Below, piece by piece: positions 6,676 through 13,688 of a DNA stretch of 41,690 nucleotides. Both the position numbers and the translations under genes were made by a program. Source of the DNA: a virus; the IMG/VR virus record IMGVR_UViG_3300013306_000029, positions 1-41,690 of that record; one strand, 5' to 3'. The notes under the pieces were generated by a model, which saw only the letters and a program-made list of their open reading frames with translations, searched no databases and was not told the origin of the DNA. Positions within the stretch are counted from its first letter, which is position 1, and each line of letters begins with the position of its first letter.

Positions 6676-7556
6676 AGCCCGGCAGCCCCGAGTGGGTGCG
6701 GCTCGTCACGGCCAGTAAGGTCGCGGCCATCCTCGGACTCAGCCCATGGGACAGCCCGCGCACGACGTGGCACAAGATGCGCGGCGATCTCCCAAGCGAG
6801 GACGGCAACAACGCTGACGCCAAGTCGCGCGGCCACTACCTCGAAGGCGGCGTGCTCGCATGGTGGGCCGACCGCCACGGGCTGGCCGCTGGCGACCCCA
6901 TCCACCTGACGCAGCAGCCACGACTGACGCTCTCCAACTGGGGTGCCGCCACGCCCGACGCCATGGGCATGGACGACGGCCACGGCAACGCGTTCGTCAT
7001 GGACGCCAAGACGGCGGCCAGCGCCGACGACTGGGGCACGCCCGGCACTGACGAGGCGCCTGCCTACTACGCGGCCCAAGCCATGTGGCAGCTCGCCTGC
7101 CACCCGACCGCATCGGTCGCCTACATCGCGGTCCTGTTCGGCCGTCCACAACTGGAGTTCGCCGAGTACATCATCGAGCGCGACGACGACCTGATCGCGT
7201 CAATCGTGCTGCGCTGCAAGGCATTCCACGACTCACTGACCGACGACGACGCGGCCCCAGCCCTGTCAGACCACGTCGCTGAGTATGACGCGATCCGCAA
7301 GGTGCACGCGGACATCGACCGTGAGGCCGTAGCCGTCATCCCCGACGACCTCGCACACCGCTACCTGACCGACTTGGCGCACGCCGAGCGAGCCGACGCC
7401 ACCAAGGCCCGCGTGCTCGACCTTATGGGCACCGCGCGTCTCGCCAAGACAGAGAGCGGGCTGTTCCTGGCTCGCCGCCAGCCGAAGGGGCAGGCCGTGA
7501 CCCTCGTGCGCACCGCCTCCCTGCCAGCACTCGAACCCATGGAGGAAGCATCATGA
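6672..7556 (+). CDS. YqaJ-type viral recombinase (lambda-exonuclease-like)
   Basis: 294 aa. DNA end-processing nuclease expected to degrade one strand and hand 3' single strands to the annealing protein encoded next. Visible motifs of the YqaJ/lambda exonuclease fold: the opening PGSPEWVRLVTASKVAAILG, a Glu in GHYLEGGVLAWW (E58), the active-site Asp in AATPDAMG (D96) and the D-x-K pair in VMDAKTA (D111, K113). Length fits the family. ATG 6672 is set by the ATGA overlap. The pair with the downstream RecT/Bet-like gene makes a classical phage recombination module. Confidence 0.88.
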   Translation: MKPGSPEWVRLVTASKVAAILGLSPWDSPRTTWHKMRGDLPSEDGNNADAKSRGHYLEGGVLAWWADRHGLAAGDPIHLTQQPRLTLSNWGAATPDAMGMDDGHGNAFVMDAKTAASADDWGTPGTDEAPAYYAAQAMWQLACHPTASVAYIAVLFGRPQLEFAEYIIERDDDLIASIVLRCKAFHDSLTDDDAAPALSDHVAEYDAIRKVHADIDREAVAVIPDDLAHRYLTDLAHAERADATKARVLDLMGTARLAKTESGLFLARRQPKGQAVTLVRTASLPALEPMEEAS

Positions 7557-8518
7557 CCAGCACCGACCTCGCCCTCGCAGACCAGATGGCCTACGCGCAG
7601 GCGGTCGTCCACCAGCCCGAGCCCGGAAAGGGCGGGCAGTCGCTGCTCCCGGCGGCATACCGCGGCAACCCCGCCAACGTGCTCATCGCCATGGGGCTGG
7701 GGCAGGCGCTCGACCTCACCCCGTCGCAGTCGCTGTACGAAATCTATGTGGTCAACGGCAGGCCGTCCCCGTCTGCCAACCTCATGGCTGCTGTCGTGCG
7801 CCGCGCCGGCCACCGCCTCCGCATCAAGGGCGACGCCACCACATGCACCGCCATCCTGATCCGCGCCGACGACCCCGACGAGCCATTCGAGGCAACGTGG
7901 ACGATCGAGCAGGCCCGAGCCGCTGGGCTCGCTGGCAAGGACACGTGGAAGCAGTATCCCGCCGCCATGCTGCGCGCCCGCGCCATCGCTGAGGTTGTCC
8001 GCATGGGCGCGTCTGAGGCTGTGCTCGGCATGGAGTACGCCCGCGAAGAGATGCAGGACGTCGAGCCCGAGCGAACCACCGTCGTGAAGACGGCAGGGGT
8101 CGATGCGCTGCGCGCCGCTGTGGCTGCCGTGCAGCGTCCCAACGCCGCAGACAGCATCAACGTGCAGACGTCGGGTGCGCCGACTGAGGGCTACGAGCAG
8201 CAGCAGACCAACAGTGACGACGACGTCCACGACGCCGAGGAAGTGGCCGACGAGCCCGAGACGGGCGAGCAGATCACCGACGCCCAGCGCCGCAAGATCT
8301 TCCCCCTCTTCACCGAGGCCGGCTTCGACACGTCCGCACAGTCAGCCGAGGGCAAGGCCGCGCGACTCGCGTACATCGCTGGCGTGATCGGTCACCCGGT
8401 CGAGTCCACCAACGACCTGACGAGGGGTCAGGCGTCGCAGGTCATCGAGGCGCTGATCTCGGACGCTGCCAGCCGGGTCGCCATCGAAGAGCCGCCCGCT
8501 GACGAGGCCCAGCAATGA
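7553..8518 (+). CDS. RecT/Bet-like single-strand annealing protein
   Basis: 321 aa. Core domain over residues 1-165, with LMAAVVRRAGHRLRI, a beta-rich middle and YPAAMLRARAIAEVVRMGASE, as in RecT/Redbeta-type annealing proteins of actinophages. Then an acidic linker (about residues 205-240) and a C-terminal helical domain (ITDAQRRKIFPLF ... LTRGQASQVIEAL) seen on other phage proteins of this type. It anneals complementary strands made by the adjacent exonuclease. ATGA overlaps on both sides. RecT versus Erf/Sak-type cannot be settled without a profile search. Confidence 0.78.
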   Translation: MTSTDLALADQMAYAQAVVHQPEPGKGGQSLLPAAYRGNPANVLIAMGLGQALDLTPSQSLYEIYVVNGRPSPSANLMAAVVRRAGHRLRIKGDATTCTAILIRADDPDEPFEATWTIEQARAAGLAGKDTWKQYPAAMLRARAIAEVVRMGASEAVLGMEYAREEMQDVEPERTTVVKTAGVDALRAAVAAVQRPNAADSINVQTSGAPTEGYEQQQTNSDDDVHDAEEVADEPETGEQITDAQRRKIFPLFTEAGFDTSAQSAEGKAARLAYIAGVIGHPVESTNDLTRGQASQVIEALISDAASRVAIEEPPADEAQQ

Positions 8519-9090
8519 GGCCCCGACCGACTCCCTCAGGCGCGACATCCGTGCACCCACACGGGCCTGAGGTCGAGGGGCCGGACGCGCGGGATGAGGA
8601 CTCCTCCCCTCCCCGCCGTCCGGCCAACACCTCAATCAGCTTCATGGTCGAGGGCAACCCTGGCCCGCAAGGCAGCAAGCGTCACGTCGGCAACGGGCGC
8701 ATGATCGAGTCGTCCAAGAAGGTGCGCCCCTGGCGTGACGCTGTCGAGGCCGCGGCGCGGACAGCCATGCAGGAGAGCGGGATTGCCGCCCCGCTGACCG
8801 ATCCCGTGCACGTCATCATCACCTTCACCATGCGGCGCCCCTCGTCGCATTGGGGCACCGGGCGCAACGCCTCAACCCTGCGCCCGTCCGCACCGGACTA
8901 CCCGACGTCGCGCGCAGTGGGCGACTTGGACAAACTATGCCGCTCGACGCTCGACGCACTCACCAGCGCGCGCCTGATCCATGACGACTCGCTCGTCGTC
9001 GGCATCCAAGCGGTAAAGGTCTACTCGGACGGGTCGCGCTTCAACCCCACGGGCGCGCGCATCGAGGTCACGACAGTGGGTTGCTCATGA
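8515..9090 (+). CDS. RusA-family Holliday junction resolvase
   Basis: 191 aa. The RusA domain starts near residue 41 (ISFMVEGNPGPQGSKR) and carries the family's acidic residues in GDLDKLCRSTLDAL (D137, D139, D147) and HDDS (D157, D158), which coordinate the metal that cuts four-way junctions. The first 40 residues are a disordered Pro/Arg/Glu-rich extension; Met44 would give a protein of usual RusA length, but ATG 8515 makes the ATGA overlap and is kept. Completes the exonuclease-annealase-resolvase set. Confidence 0.85.
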   Translation: MRPRPTPSGATSVHPHGPEVEGPDARDEDSSPPRRPANTSISFMVEGNPGPQGSKRHVGNGRMIESSKKVRPWRDAVEAAARTAMQESGIAAPLTDPVHVIITFTMRRPSSHWGTGRNASTLRPSAPDYPTSRAVGDLDKLCRSTLDALTSARLIHDDSLVVGIQAVKVYSDGSRFNPTGARIEVTTVGCS

Positions 9091-9146
9091 CCGGGTGCGA
9101 GGCGTCCGCGTGGGTGCCATGGACCGCTGACGAGGTGGGCACATGA
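9087..9146 (+). CDS. Putative 19-aa peptide ORF
   Basis: A 19-codon ORF that starts in an ATGA overlap with the RusA gene and ends in an ATGA overlap with the methyltransferase gene. Its product would be trivial; it more likely keeps ribosomes moving between two genes (translational coupling). Listed because its two ends follow the operon's rule exactly. Confidence 0.35.
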   Translation: MTGCEASAWVPWTADEVGT

Positions 9147-10585
9147 GGCTCACATACGGCGCCCTGTGCGCTGGGTATTCCGGCCTCGAGATGGGCGTGC
9201 AGTCCGTCCTCGGCGGCGAGCTCGCGTGGTACAGCGAGTTCGACGCCGCACCGTCGCGCATCCTCGCGCACCACCACCCCGACGTGCCCAACTTGGGCGA
9301 CATGACGGCCATCGACTGGCGCAAGGTGCATCCGGTCGACGTCCTCACCGGGGGCACACCCTGCCAAGACCTGAGCCATGCGGGCAAGCGCGCCGGCATG
9401 ACAGACGGCACCCGCTCCAACCTGTGGGTGCAGATGAGAGAGGCCATCCATGTCATCCGACCCAAGCTCGTCGTCTGGGAGAACGTCCGGGGCGCCTACT
9501 CCGCGTGCGCCGATAGCGAAGTGGGACGCTGCCCGCGATGCGTGGGTGACGATCCCCGAGCACGGCACCGACCTTCTCTTCGGGCTCTCGGACGTGTTCT
9601 CGGAGACCTTTCCAGCCTCGGGTATGACGCGAGCTGGTACGGCATACGAGCGTCCGACGTCGGCGCCTGTCACGGACGGTTCCGGGTCTTCGTCTGGGCC
9701 ACTCCTGCCGACGCCGACCACTCAGGATGGGGCGAACACTGGCGGGCCGAGCCAGTTCGACAGGAACAGTCTGCCCCTCAACACGTTCGTGTTGACGCTA
9801 CCGACATGACCCTGCTGCCGACGCCTGCCGTCAACGACATGGGCGCGGGCAAGACGCCTGACGCCTGGGACGCCTGGGACGCCTGGACGGACCGTATGCG
9901 GGCCGAGCACGGCAACGGCAACGGGCACGGCAAGTCGTTGGAGATCGAGGCCCTGCGACTCCTGCCGACGCCGCGCACGAACGGGGCAGGCGCGCACGGT
10001 GACGGCGGAATGGACCTGCGCACTGTCGCCGCACTCCTGCCCACCCCGCGCGCCACTGACGGCACCAAGGGCGGCCCCAACCAGCGCGGTTCGTCAGGCG
10101 ACCTGATGCTGCCGAGCGCCGTGCAGCAGTTGCTGCCGACACCGGCCGCCCATGAACCTGGTGGGACGTTGGCGCAGTACCACGAGAGGTTGCGTCGAAG
10201 TGATGGTCGGAACTCGACGTTCGCCCCGCTGTCCATGGCAGTCCAATCGCAAGACTGGGCACAGTACGAGGCCGCGATACGCCGCCACGAAGACGTCCTC
10301 GGCAGGGCGGCACCCGCACCAACCGAGCCCGGACCCAAGGGTGGCGCACGACTCGCCCCGACCTTCGTCGAGTTCATGATGATGCTGCCCGCAGGCCACG
10401 TCACCAACCCCGCCATCTGGGAGGGCATGACCGACAAGCGCGGGCGCGTACTCACCGGAGATCGGCTCAAGAGCGCGGCACGCAACGCCGAGCTGAAGGC
10501 GCTGGGTAACGGCGTCGTTCCGCTCCAGTGCGCCGCGACGGGCCGCATGTGGCTCGCTGACATGGCTGAGGTGGTGGCCTCGTGA
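9143..10585 (+). CDS. DNA cytosine-C5 methyltransferase
   Basis: 480 aa. Transfers methyl from S-adenosylmethionine to cytosine, probably to protect phage DNA from host restriction. Motifs: SAM-binding start LCAGYSGLEMG (residues 8-18), catalytic TPCQD (Cys74), ENV (113-115), RFRVF (179-183) and the C-terminal motif RNAELKALGNGVVPLQ. Between residues about 220 and 400 is a long insert with repeated LLPTP units (four visible), characteristic of actinophage enzymes; recognition specificity is unknown. From 9450 to 9809 a second reading frame with protein-like content is embedded (separate entry), and an in-frame ATG at 9806 forms an ATGA with its stop. No partner endonuclease is nearby, so it is an orphan enzyme. 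Confidence 0.9.
   Translation: MRLTYGALCAGYSGLEMGVQSVLGGELAWYSEFDAAPSRILAHHHPDVPNLGDMTAIDWRKVHPVDVLTGGTPCQDLSHAGKRAGMTDGTRSNLWVQMREAIHVIRPKLVVWENVRGAYSACADSEVGRCPRCVGDDPRARHRPSLRALGRVLGDLSSLGYDASWYGIRASDVGACHGRFRVFVWATPADADHSGWGEHWRAEPVRQEQSAPQHVRVDATDMTLLPTPAVNDMGAGKTPDAWDAWDAWTDRMRAEHGNGNGHGKSLEIEALRLLPTPRTNGAGAHGDGGMDLRTVAALLPTPRATDGTKGGPNQRGSSGDLMLPSAVQQLLPTPAAHEPGGTLAQYHERLRRSDGRNSTFAPLSMAVQSQDWAQYEAAIRRHEDVLGRAAPAPTEPGPKGGARLAPTFVEFMMMLPAGHVTNPAIWEGMTDKRGRVLTGDRLKSAARNAELKALGNGVVPLQCAATGRMWLADMAEVVAS
9450..9809 (+). CDS. Embedded ORF in the +1 frame inside the methyltransferase gene
   Basis: 119 codons, entirely inside the methyltransferase gene. ATG 9450 has AGAGAGG six bases upstream. 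Its product contains KWDAARDAWVTIP, SETFPASGMTRAGTAYERP and LLPTPTTQDGAN, which I recognise as the segment that precedes the LLPTP-repeat region in related actinophage methylase proteins. Its stop overlaps an in-frame ATG of the methyltransferase (9806) as ATGA, so its ribosomes could continue into the C-terminal part. Codon use supports it: over 30 codons (9516-9605) third-position G/C is 27/30 in this frame against 14/30 in the methyltransferase frame. It may be a real overlapping gene or the trace of a frame switch. Confidence 0.5.
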   Translation: MSSDPSSSSGRTSGAPTPRAPIAKWDAARDAWVTIPEHGTDLLFGLSDVFSETFPASGMTRAGTAYERPTSAPVTDGSGSSSGPLLPTPTTQDGANTGGPSQFDRNSLPLNTFVLTLPT

Positions 10586-10604
10586 CCACCACCTCATGCC
10601 CACG

Positions 10605-10715
10605 TCAGGATAGGAACCGTTCCAGTTCTGCCAGCACCTCGTCACTCGGGGCGTTCTCACCCTCGTCTACCTCGATCAGTGCGCGCACGTATGCGCGTGC
10701 TTCGTCAGACAGCAT
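10605..10715 (-). CDS. Small acidic hypothetical protein (leftward cassette)
   Basis: 36 aa, last gene of the leftward three-gene cassette, starting 3 nt after the stop of the ribbon-helix-helix gene. Acidic and helical (SDEARAYVRALIEVDEGE, then SDEVLAELERFL). Its end faces the methyltransferase gene 19 bp away. The composition suggests a small helical partner protein; no family recognised. The call rests on the tight spacing and protein-like sequence. Confidence 0.55.
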   Translation of the reverse strand: MLSDEARAYVRALIEVDEGENAPSDEVLAELERFLS

Positions 10716-10718
10716 CTG

Positions 10719-10859
10719 TCACACCCCCTTCCGTGCCACGTACCGTCGCAGGAACGCGACGACGACCTTCGACAGCGTGGTGTTCTCCGCGTGCGCCTTG
10801 GTCATGGCGGCGCGCCACACATCCTCGGGGACGCGCAGGGATCTCAGGATCAGTGCCAC
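10719..10859 (-). CDS. Ribbon-helix-helix (Arc/CopG-like) DNA-binding protein
   Basis: 46 aa with GTG start one base after the stop of the upstream gene. The pattern ILRSLRVPEDVWRAA (short strand, then helix) and TLSKVVVAFLRRYV (second helix) is that of a ribbon-helix-helix domain, which dimerises and inserts a two-stranded sheet into the DNA major groove. A likely regulator of its own operon and perhaps of the divergent WhiB-like gene through the paired GTATATAC sites at 11111-11144. RHH proteins are also common antitoxins, but I see no recognisable toxin. Confidence 0.68.
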   Translation of the reverse strand: MALILRSLRVPEDVWRAAMTKAHAENTTLSKVVVAFLRRYVARKGV

Positions 10860-10860
10860 G

Positions 10861-11091
10861 TCAGCCCTTTCCGTCGCTGGTCGCCATGAACGTGTCGTGG
10901 CACTCGCAGTGGATGGAGACCTTGCCGGGGTAGTCCCAGCGCTTGGCGATGGCGTGCCCGTTGGCGCTCACGTGCGCGTCGGCCGCCTCGGTCACGATGC
11001 GCACCGCTACCTCGCGGGTGACCGTGCTCTCGATGACGTTGCGGTCCACGTCGCCCTTGCTGGTGTGTACGAACTCAGTCGCGGTCCACAT
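10861..11091 (-). CDS. Hypothetical protein, first gene of leftward cassette
   Basis: 76 aa. ATG 11091 has GAGGAG five bases upstream. The sequence looks like a compact alpha/beta protein (NVIESTVTREVAVRIVTEAADAH, then YPGKVSIHCECHDTF) with a Cys/His cluster HCECH that could bind metal. Family not recognised. It is transcribed leftward from the region holding two GTATATAC palindromes and is followed directly by the RHH gene. Confidence 0.7.
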   Translation of the reverse strand: MWTATEFVHTSKGDVDRNVIESTVTREVAVRIVTEAADAHVSANGHAIAKRWDYPGKVSIHCECHDTFMATSDGKG

Positions 11092-11110
11092 GCTGACTCC
11101 TCGGGTTGGT

Positions 11111-11144
11111 GTGTATATACATCGTGCACCTTGCGTGTATATAC
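11111..11144. promoter_or_regulatory. Paired operator-like sites GTGTATATAC
   Basis: The 10-mer GTGTATATAC occurs at 11111-11120 and 11135-11144, 24 bp apart; each contains the perfect 8-bp palindrome GTATATAC. They lie in the short intergenic space between the leftward RHH cassette and the rightward WhiB-like gene and contain the only TATATA-like sequences there, so they may overlap the -10 elements of both promoters. Binding by the RHH protein is the simplest idea. Confidence 0.6.
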
Positions 11145-11180
11145 GTCAAGCCCTTCCGGACGGAAAGTTCAGGTGACCTC

Positions 11181-11480
11181 ATGATCCACGCGCGCAACGC
11201 ACGGCCACACCCGACGCTCGAAACCGACCACGGCGACGACTGGCGCGACGAGGCCCGTTGCCTACGTGCCGACCCCGAGCTGTTCGTGCCCCCTGGCTCG
11301 TCATGGCAGGGCCACGAGTACCAGGAGGCCGCGGCCAAGGCGTACTGCGCCCTATGCCCGTCCGTCGCCCCGTGTCTCGCGTGGGCGCTCGAGGTGGGCG
11401 ACGAGTGGGCCGTGCTGGGCGACACCAACCCCAACGAACGACGCGCCATCAAACGCAAGGAAGCAAGGGCGAGCGCATGA
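11181..11480 (+). CDS. WhiB-like iron-sulfur transcription regulator
   Basis: 99 aa. Four cysteines in Wbl spacing: C27 in EARCLRADPELF, C56-x2-C59 in YCALCP and C65 in APCLAWAL, which would hold a [4Fe-4S] cluster. The usual GVWGG turn is changed to EWAVLG, and a basic end (NERRAIKRKEARA) may bind DNA. Wbl proteins bind the primary sigma factor and alter promoter choice; phage versions can act on host wbl targets. ATG 11181 is preferred; the frame is open upstream through the operator sites. ATGA overlap with the next gene. Confidence 0.88.
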   Translation: MIHARNARPHPTLETDHGDDWRDEARCLRADPELFVPPGSSWQGHEYQEAAAKAYCALCPSVAPCLAWALEVGDEWAVLGDTNPNERRAIKRKEARASA

Positions 11481-12019
11481 ACGTCACCGGCTCAACCCTC
11501 GCAGGCGGCACCCTCTGCGGCGCGCACGTACCCCTGCCGCCGACCACCACCTACCGGGCCGCCACACCCCGCCCACGCGGACTCGACTGGGCCGCACACA
11601 CCGCACCCGTCGACCACGCCGCCATCGCACAGGCGCGCGCCATCCGCCGAGCCAAGGCAGCGCCTAAGCCCAAGAATGCACCCGCCAAGAGCGCCATCAA
11701 GCTCGACGTCGCACGCATCCTCGAGCTCGCTGCGGCCGGCCTGAACACGGCCCAGATAGCCGCTGAGATTGGGTGCGCATGGTCGTCCGCGCGGGCCCAT
11801 CTGGAGCACGCCGGGGTGGTCGCGACCAACGGCCACAGCCAGCGCAAGCCCATCCCTGACGCCGAGAAGATGGCCGCCGAATACCTCGCAGGCGACGGAA
11901 TCCGGGCCATTGCGACGCGCTACGGCATCGCTCGGGAGACGGTTCGGCGCCGCATCCGAGGCACTGGGACGCCGATGCGCCCGAGTGGACCGGCTAGGCG
12001 CATCGGGGGTCCCAACTGA
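11477..12019 (+). CDS. Protein with two helix-turn-helix segments
   Basis: 180 aa. A Pro/Ala-rich N-terminal half, then two HTH-like segments: ARILELAAAGLNTAQIAAEIG and MAAEYLAGDGIRAIATRYG followed by RETVRRRIRGTGTPMR. The second resembles resolvase/homeodomain-like helices that read DNA with an arm ending in TPMRP. Likely a DNA-binding protein of the replication or regulatory block. ATG 11477 is fixed by the ATGA overlap; TGATG junction to the next gene. Confidence 0.75.
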   Translation: MNVTGSTLAGGTLCGAHVPLPPTTTYRAATPRPRGLDWAAHTAPVDHAAIAQARAIRRAKAAPKPKNAPAKSAIKLDVARILELAAAGLNTAQIAAEIGCAWSSARAHLEHAGVVATNGHSQRKPIPDAEKMAAEYLAGDGIRAIATRYGIARETVRRRIRGTGTPMRPSGPARRIGGPN

Positions 12020-12462
12020 TGGCGCGCAAGAGAATGTTGGCCCCTGAGTTCTTCACGAGCGCCACGATGAACGCCGTTTCCGTCGAAGCGATGCTCACTT
12101 TCGCCGGCATTTGGTGCTGGGCCGACGACTTTGGACGCGGCGAGAACGACGAAACGCTCATGAAGTCCGCGATCTGGCCGAGGCGACGCTCAGTAACCGA
12201 CAGGAAGGTTCGCGGGTTTGTCGACGAACTCATCATGTCTCGGGTGCTCTGCGCCTATGCCGTCAACGGCATCAGCTTGGTCCACGTCACGTCATGGCGT
12301 GAGCACCAAAAGATAAGCCACCCAACGAAATCCAAGCTTGCGCCCTGCCAGGAACACGAGCCCGAGGCATGGACTGCGTTCGCCATCGACAACGACCACG
12401 CCCTAGCCAAATTCCGGAGCGATTCCGGAACGGCTCCCGAATGGATTCGGAGCGTCTCGTGA
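12019..12462 (+). CDS. DnaD-like/winged-helix replication initiator
   Basis: 147 aa. The start MARKRMLAPEFF, then a region around WCWADDFGRGENDETLMKSAIWP and VHVTSWREHQKISHPTKSK match the N-terminal domain of phage replication initiators that load host helicase at the origin. It is short: such proteins often have a C-terminal DnaD/helicase-loader domain that is missing here. The gene's 3' end carries repeated TCCGGAxCG units (12413-12454), suggesting the origin lies inside the gene. The next ORF starts in a GTGA overlap. Confidence 0.72.
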   Translation: MARKRMLAPEFFTSATMNAVSVEAMLTFAGIWCWADDFGRGENDETLMKSAIWPRRRSVTDRKVRGFVDELIMSRVLCAYAVNGISLVHVTSWREHQKISHPTKSKLAPCQEHEPEAWTAFAIDNDHALAKFRSDSGTAPEWIRSVS

Positions 12463-12552
12463 ATGACTCCACGACAGTGCAGTTTAGTTTAGTAGAGATT
12501 AGTCAAGACCAAGGGGGCCAGCGGCAGTACCGCGCGGAGCAGCTCCGGAACG
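12411..12552. other. Candidate replication origin (iteron-like repeats plus AT-rich patch)
   Basis: TCCGGA[A/G]CG occurs at 12413-12421, 12424-12432 and 12544-12552, with a degenerate copy TCGGAGCG at 12447-12454. Between them is the most AT-rich stretch of the neighbourhood (12481-12503), containing TTTAGT twice and ATTAGT once, and a CGAAT-gg-ATTCG palindrome (12438-12449). Repeats plus an AT-rich patch inside or next to the initiator gene is the lambda-type origin layout. No experiment is implied. Confidence 0.45.
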
Positions 12553-12578
12553 TCTTGGATTTGGTTGTGCCGAAATGA
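12459..12578 (+). CDS. Small ORF after the initiator gene
   Basis: 39 aa, GTG start in a GTGA overlap with the initiator and ATGA overlap with the next gene. It crosses the AT-rich patch of the candidate origin, so its codons are atypically AT-rich at the 5' end. No family recognised. It could be a short partner protein or only a coupling ORF across the origin. Confidence 0.5.
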   Translation: MNDSTTVQFSLVEISQDQGGQRQYRAEQLRNVLDLVVPK

Positions 12579-13021
12579 CCATCGACAAGGCAGACGCCGA
12601 GCGCATCGCCCAAGCCGTCCACGACCTGCGCCCCGAGTGGCCGACCCAGTCGGTGCTGACCCTCATCGCCAACAGCGACGACCTGCGCACCCGCGCCTAT
12701 CGCGATCTCGCCGTGGCCCTCGCGTGGGTTGCCTGCGACTCGGACAGCTTGACGCCAGGGCGAGTCCGCGAGTCCGGGCCGTGGTGGGCGCACACCAACG
12801 CACAACGGGCAACCGTCTCGGCCGTCACGACCCGCTGCCCCGAGCACCCTGCCCGAGCCGCGTGGAACTGCCCCGAGTGCAAGGCCGTCACCGCGCCCAT
12901 GCCCGAGGGATTCAAGGCCGGGCTCGAGCTCAAGCGACGACCGCGCGCGCTGCACCCGCAGCCCGTGGTGACCGACCTAGACGCGCTCAGACAGCGCATG
13001 GACCAGGAGGCGGGCGCATGA
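12575..13021 (+). CDS. Conserved-looking actinophage early protein with zinc knuckle
   Basis: 148 aa. N-terminal helices ERIAQAVHDLRPEWP and AYRDLAVALAWVACDSDSLTPGR, then GPWW, and a CPEHPARAAWNCPEC zinc-knuckle pair. This layout is one I associate with small actinophage proteins placed right after the initiator; a helicase-loader accessory role is possible but not shown. ATGA overlaps on both sides. Confidence 0.75.
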   Translation: MTIDKADAERIAQAVHDLRPEWPTQSVLTLIANSDDLRTRAYRDLAVALAWVACDSDSLTPGRVRESGPWWAHTNAQRATVSAVTTRCPEHPARAAWNCPECKAVTAPMPEGFKAGLELKRRPRALHPQPVVTDLDALRQRMDQEAGA

Positions 13022-13488
13022 CCAGCGAGCGGGAGGTGCTCGACGCTTTGCAGGTCAGGTACGGGGATCGGGTGGGAGACGCCTACCGCTGGGCATATGC
13101 CGAGCACGTGCCCTTTGATCGAGCACTCCGCGCCAAAGGATCAACTCGCATCGCGGACGCCATCGCGGTCGACTGCTGGTCGTCAAAAGGCATGGAGATC
13201 CACGGCCACGAGGTCAAGGTCTCTCGGTCGGACTGGCTCGCCGAACTGCGCGTCCCCGACAAGGCTGAGGCGTTCCGACCCTTCGTCGACCGCTGGTGGC
13301 TCGTCGTCCCCGATCTGACGATCGTGCGCGACGACCTACCAGCCGGGTGGGGCCTAATGCTGACCAATGGGCAGGCGACGCAAGTCATACGCCGTGCTCC
13401 CCGACTCATGCCCGCTCCTATGCACCGCGCCATGCTCGCAGGCCTGCTGCGAGCCACAGCCAAGACGGCAATGAGGCGCACGCCATGA
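13018..13488 (+). CDS. PD-(D/E)XK-like (MmcB-type) nuclease
   Basis: 156 aa. An Asp in IADAIAVDCW followed by the E-x-K pair in HGHEVKVSRSDW is the PD-(D/E)XK active-site pattern; downstream AFRPFVDRWWLVVPD fits MmcB-like DNA-repair nucleases. Many phages carry such a protein in the replication region. Cutting of DNA is inferred from the motif only. ATG 13018 is set by the ATGA overlap; the frame is open upstream inside the previous gene. Confidence 0.72.
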   Translation: MTSEREVLDALQVRYGDRVGDAYRWAYAEHVPFDRALRAKGSTRIADAIAVDCWSSKGMEIHGHEVKVSRSDWLAELRVPDKAEAFRPFVDRWWLVVPDLTIVRDDLPAGWGLMLTNGQATQVIRRAPRLMPAPMHRAMLAGLLRATAKTAMRRTP

Positions 13489-13688
13489 GCCGCCCGTGCC
13501 CGTCGCATCCCGGCGTCGGAGAGGACCTAGGCACCTGCCGCATCTGCTCCCTCGAAGCCGCCGAGGCCGACACAGCAGCCGGCATCGCAGCAGTCCGCGC
13601 CCAGATCCCCCACCGCACCACCGACCCGACCAACACCAGGGACCGCGCAATCGCACGAGCCCGAGCCGAAAGGAAGTCCCAGCCATGA
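13485..13688 (+). CDS. Small putative zinc-binding protein
   Basis: 67 aa. N-terminal CPSHPGVGEDLGTCRIC supplies four possible metal ligands (a common short zinc finger of phage proteins), followed by an Arg/Ala-rich helix (RDRAIARARAERK). ATGA overlaps on both sides. Function unknown. Confidence 0.68.
   Translation: MSRPCPSHPGVGEDLGTCRICSLEAAEADTAAGIAAVRAQIPHRTTDPTNTRDRAIARARAERKSQP

Noticed and set aside
7361-8230. 289-aa leftward ORF opposite the RecT/Bet-like gene
   Set aside because: Antisense shadow created by GC-rich third positions of a well-supported gene; Arg/His/Gly-rich composition and no ribosome site.
10582-11184. 200-aa rightward ORF after the methyltransferase
   Set aside because: It covers three leftward genes with better starts, spacing and a recognisable RHH domain; its own sequence is Ser/Thr/Arg-rich and protein-unlike, as expected of an antisense shadow.
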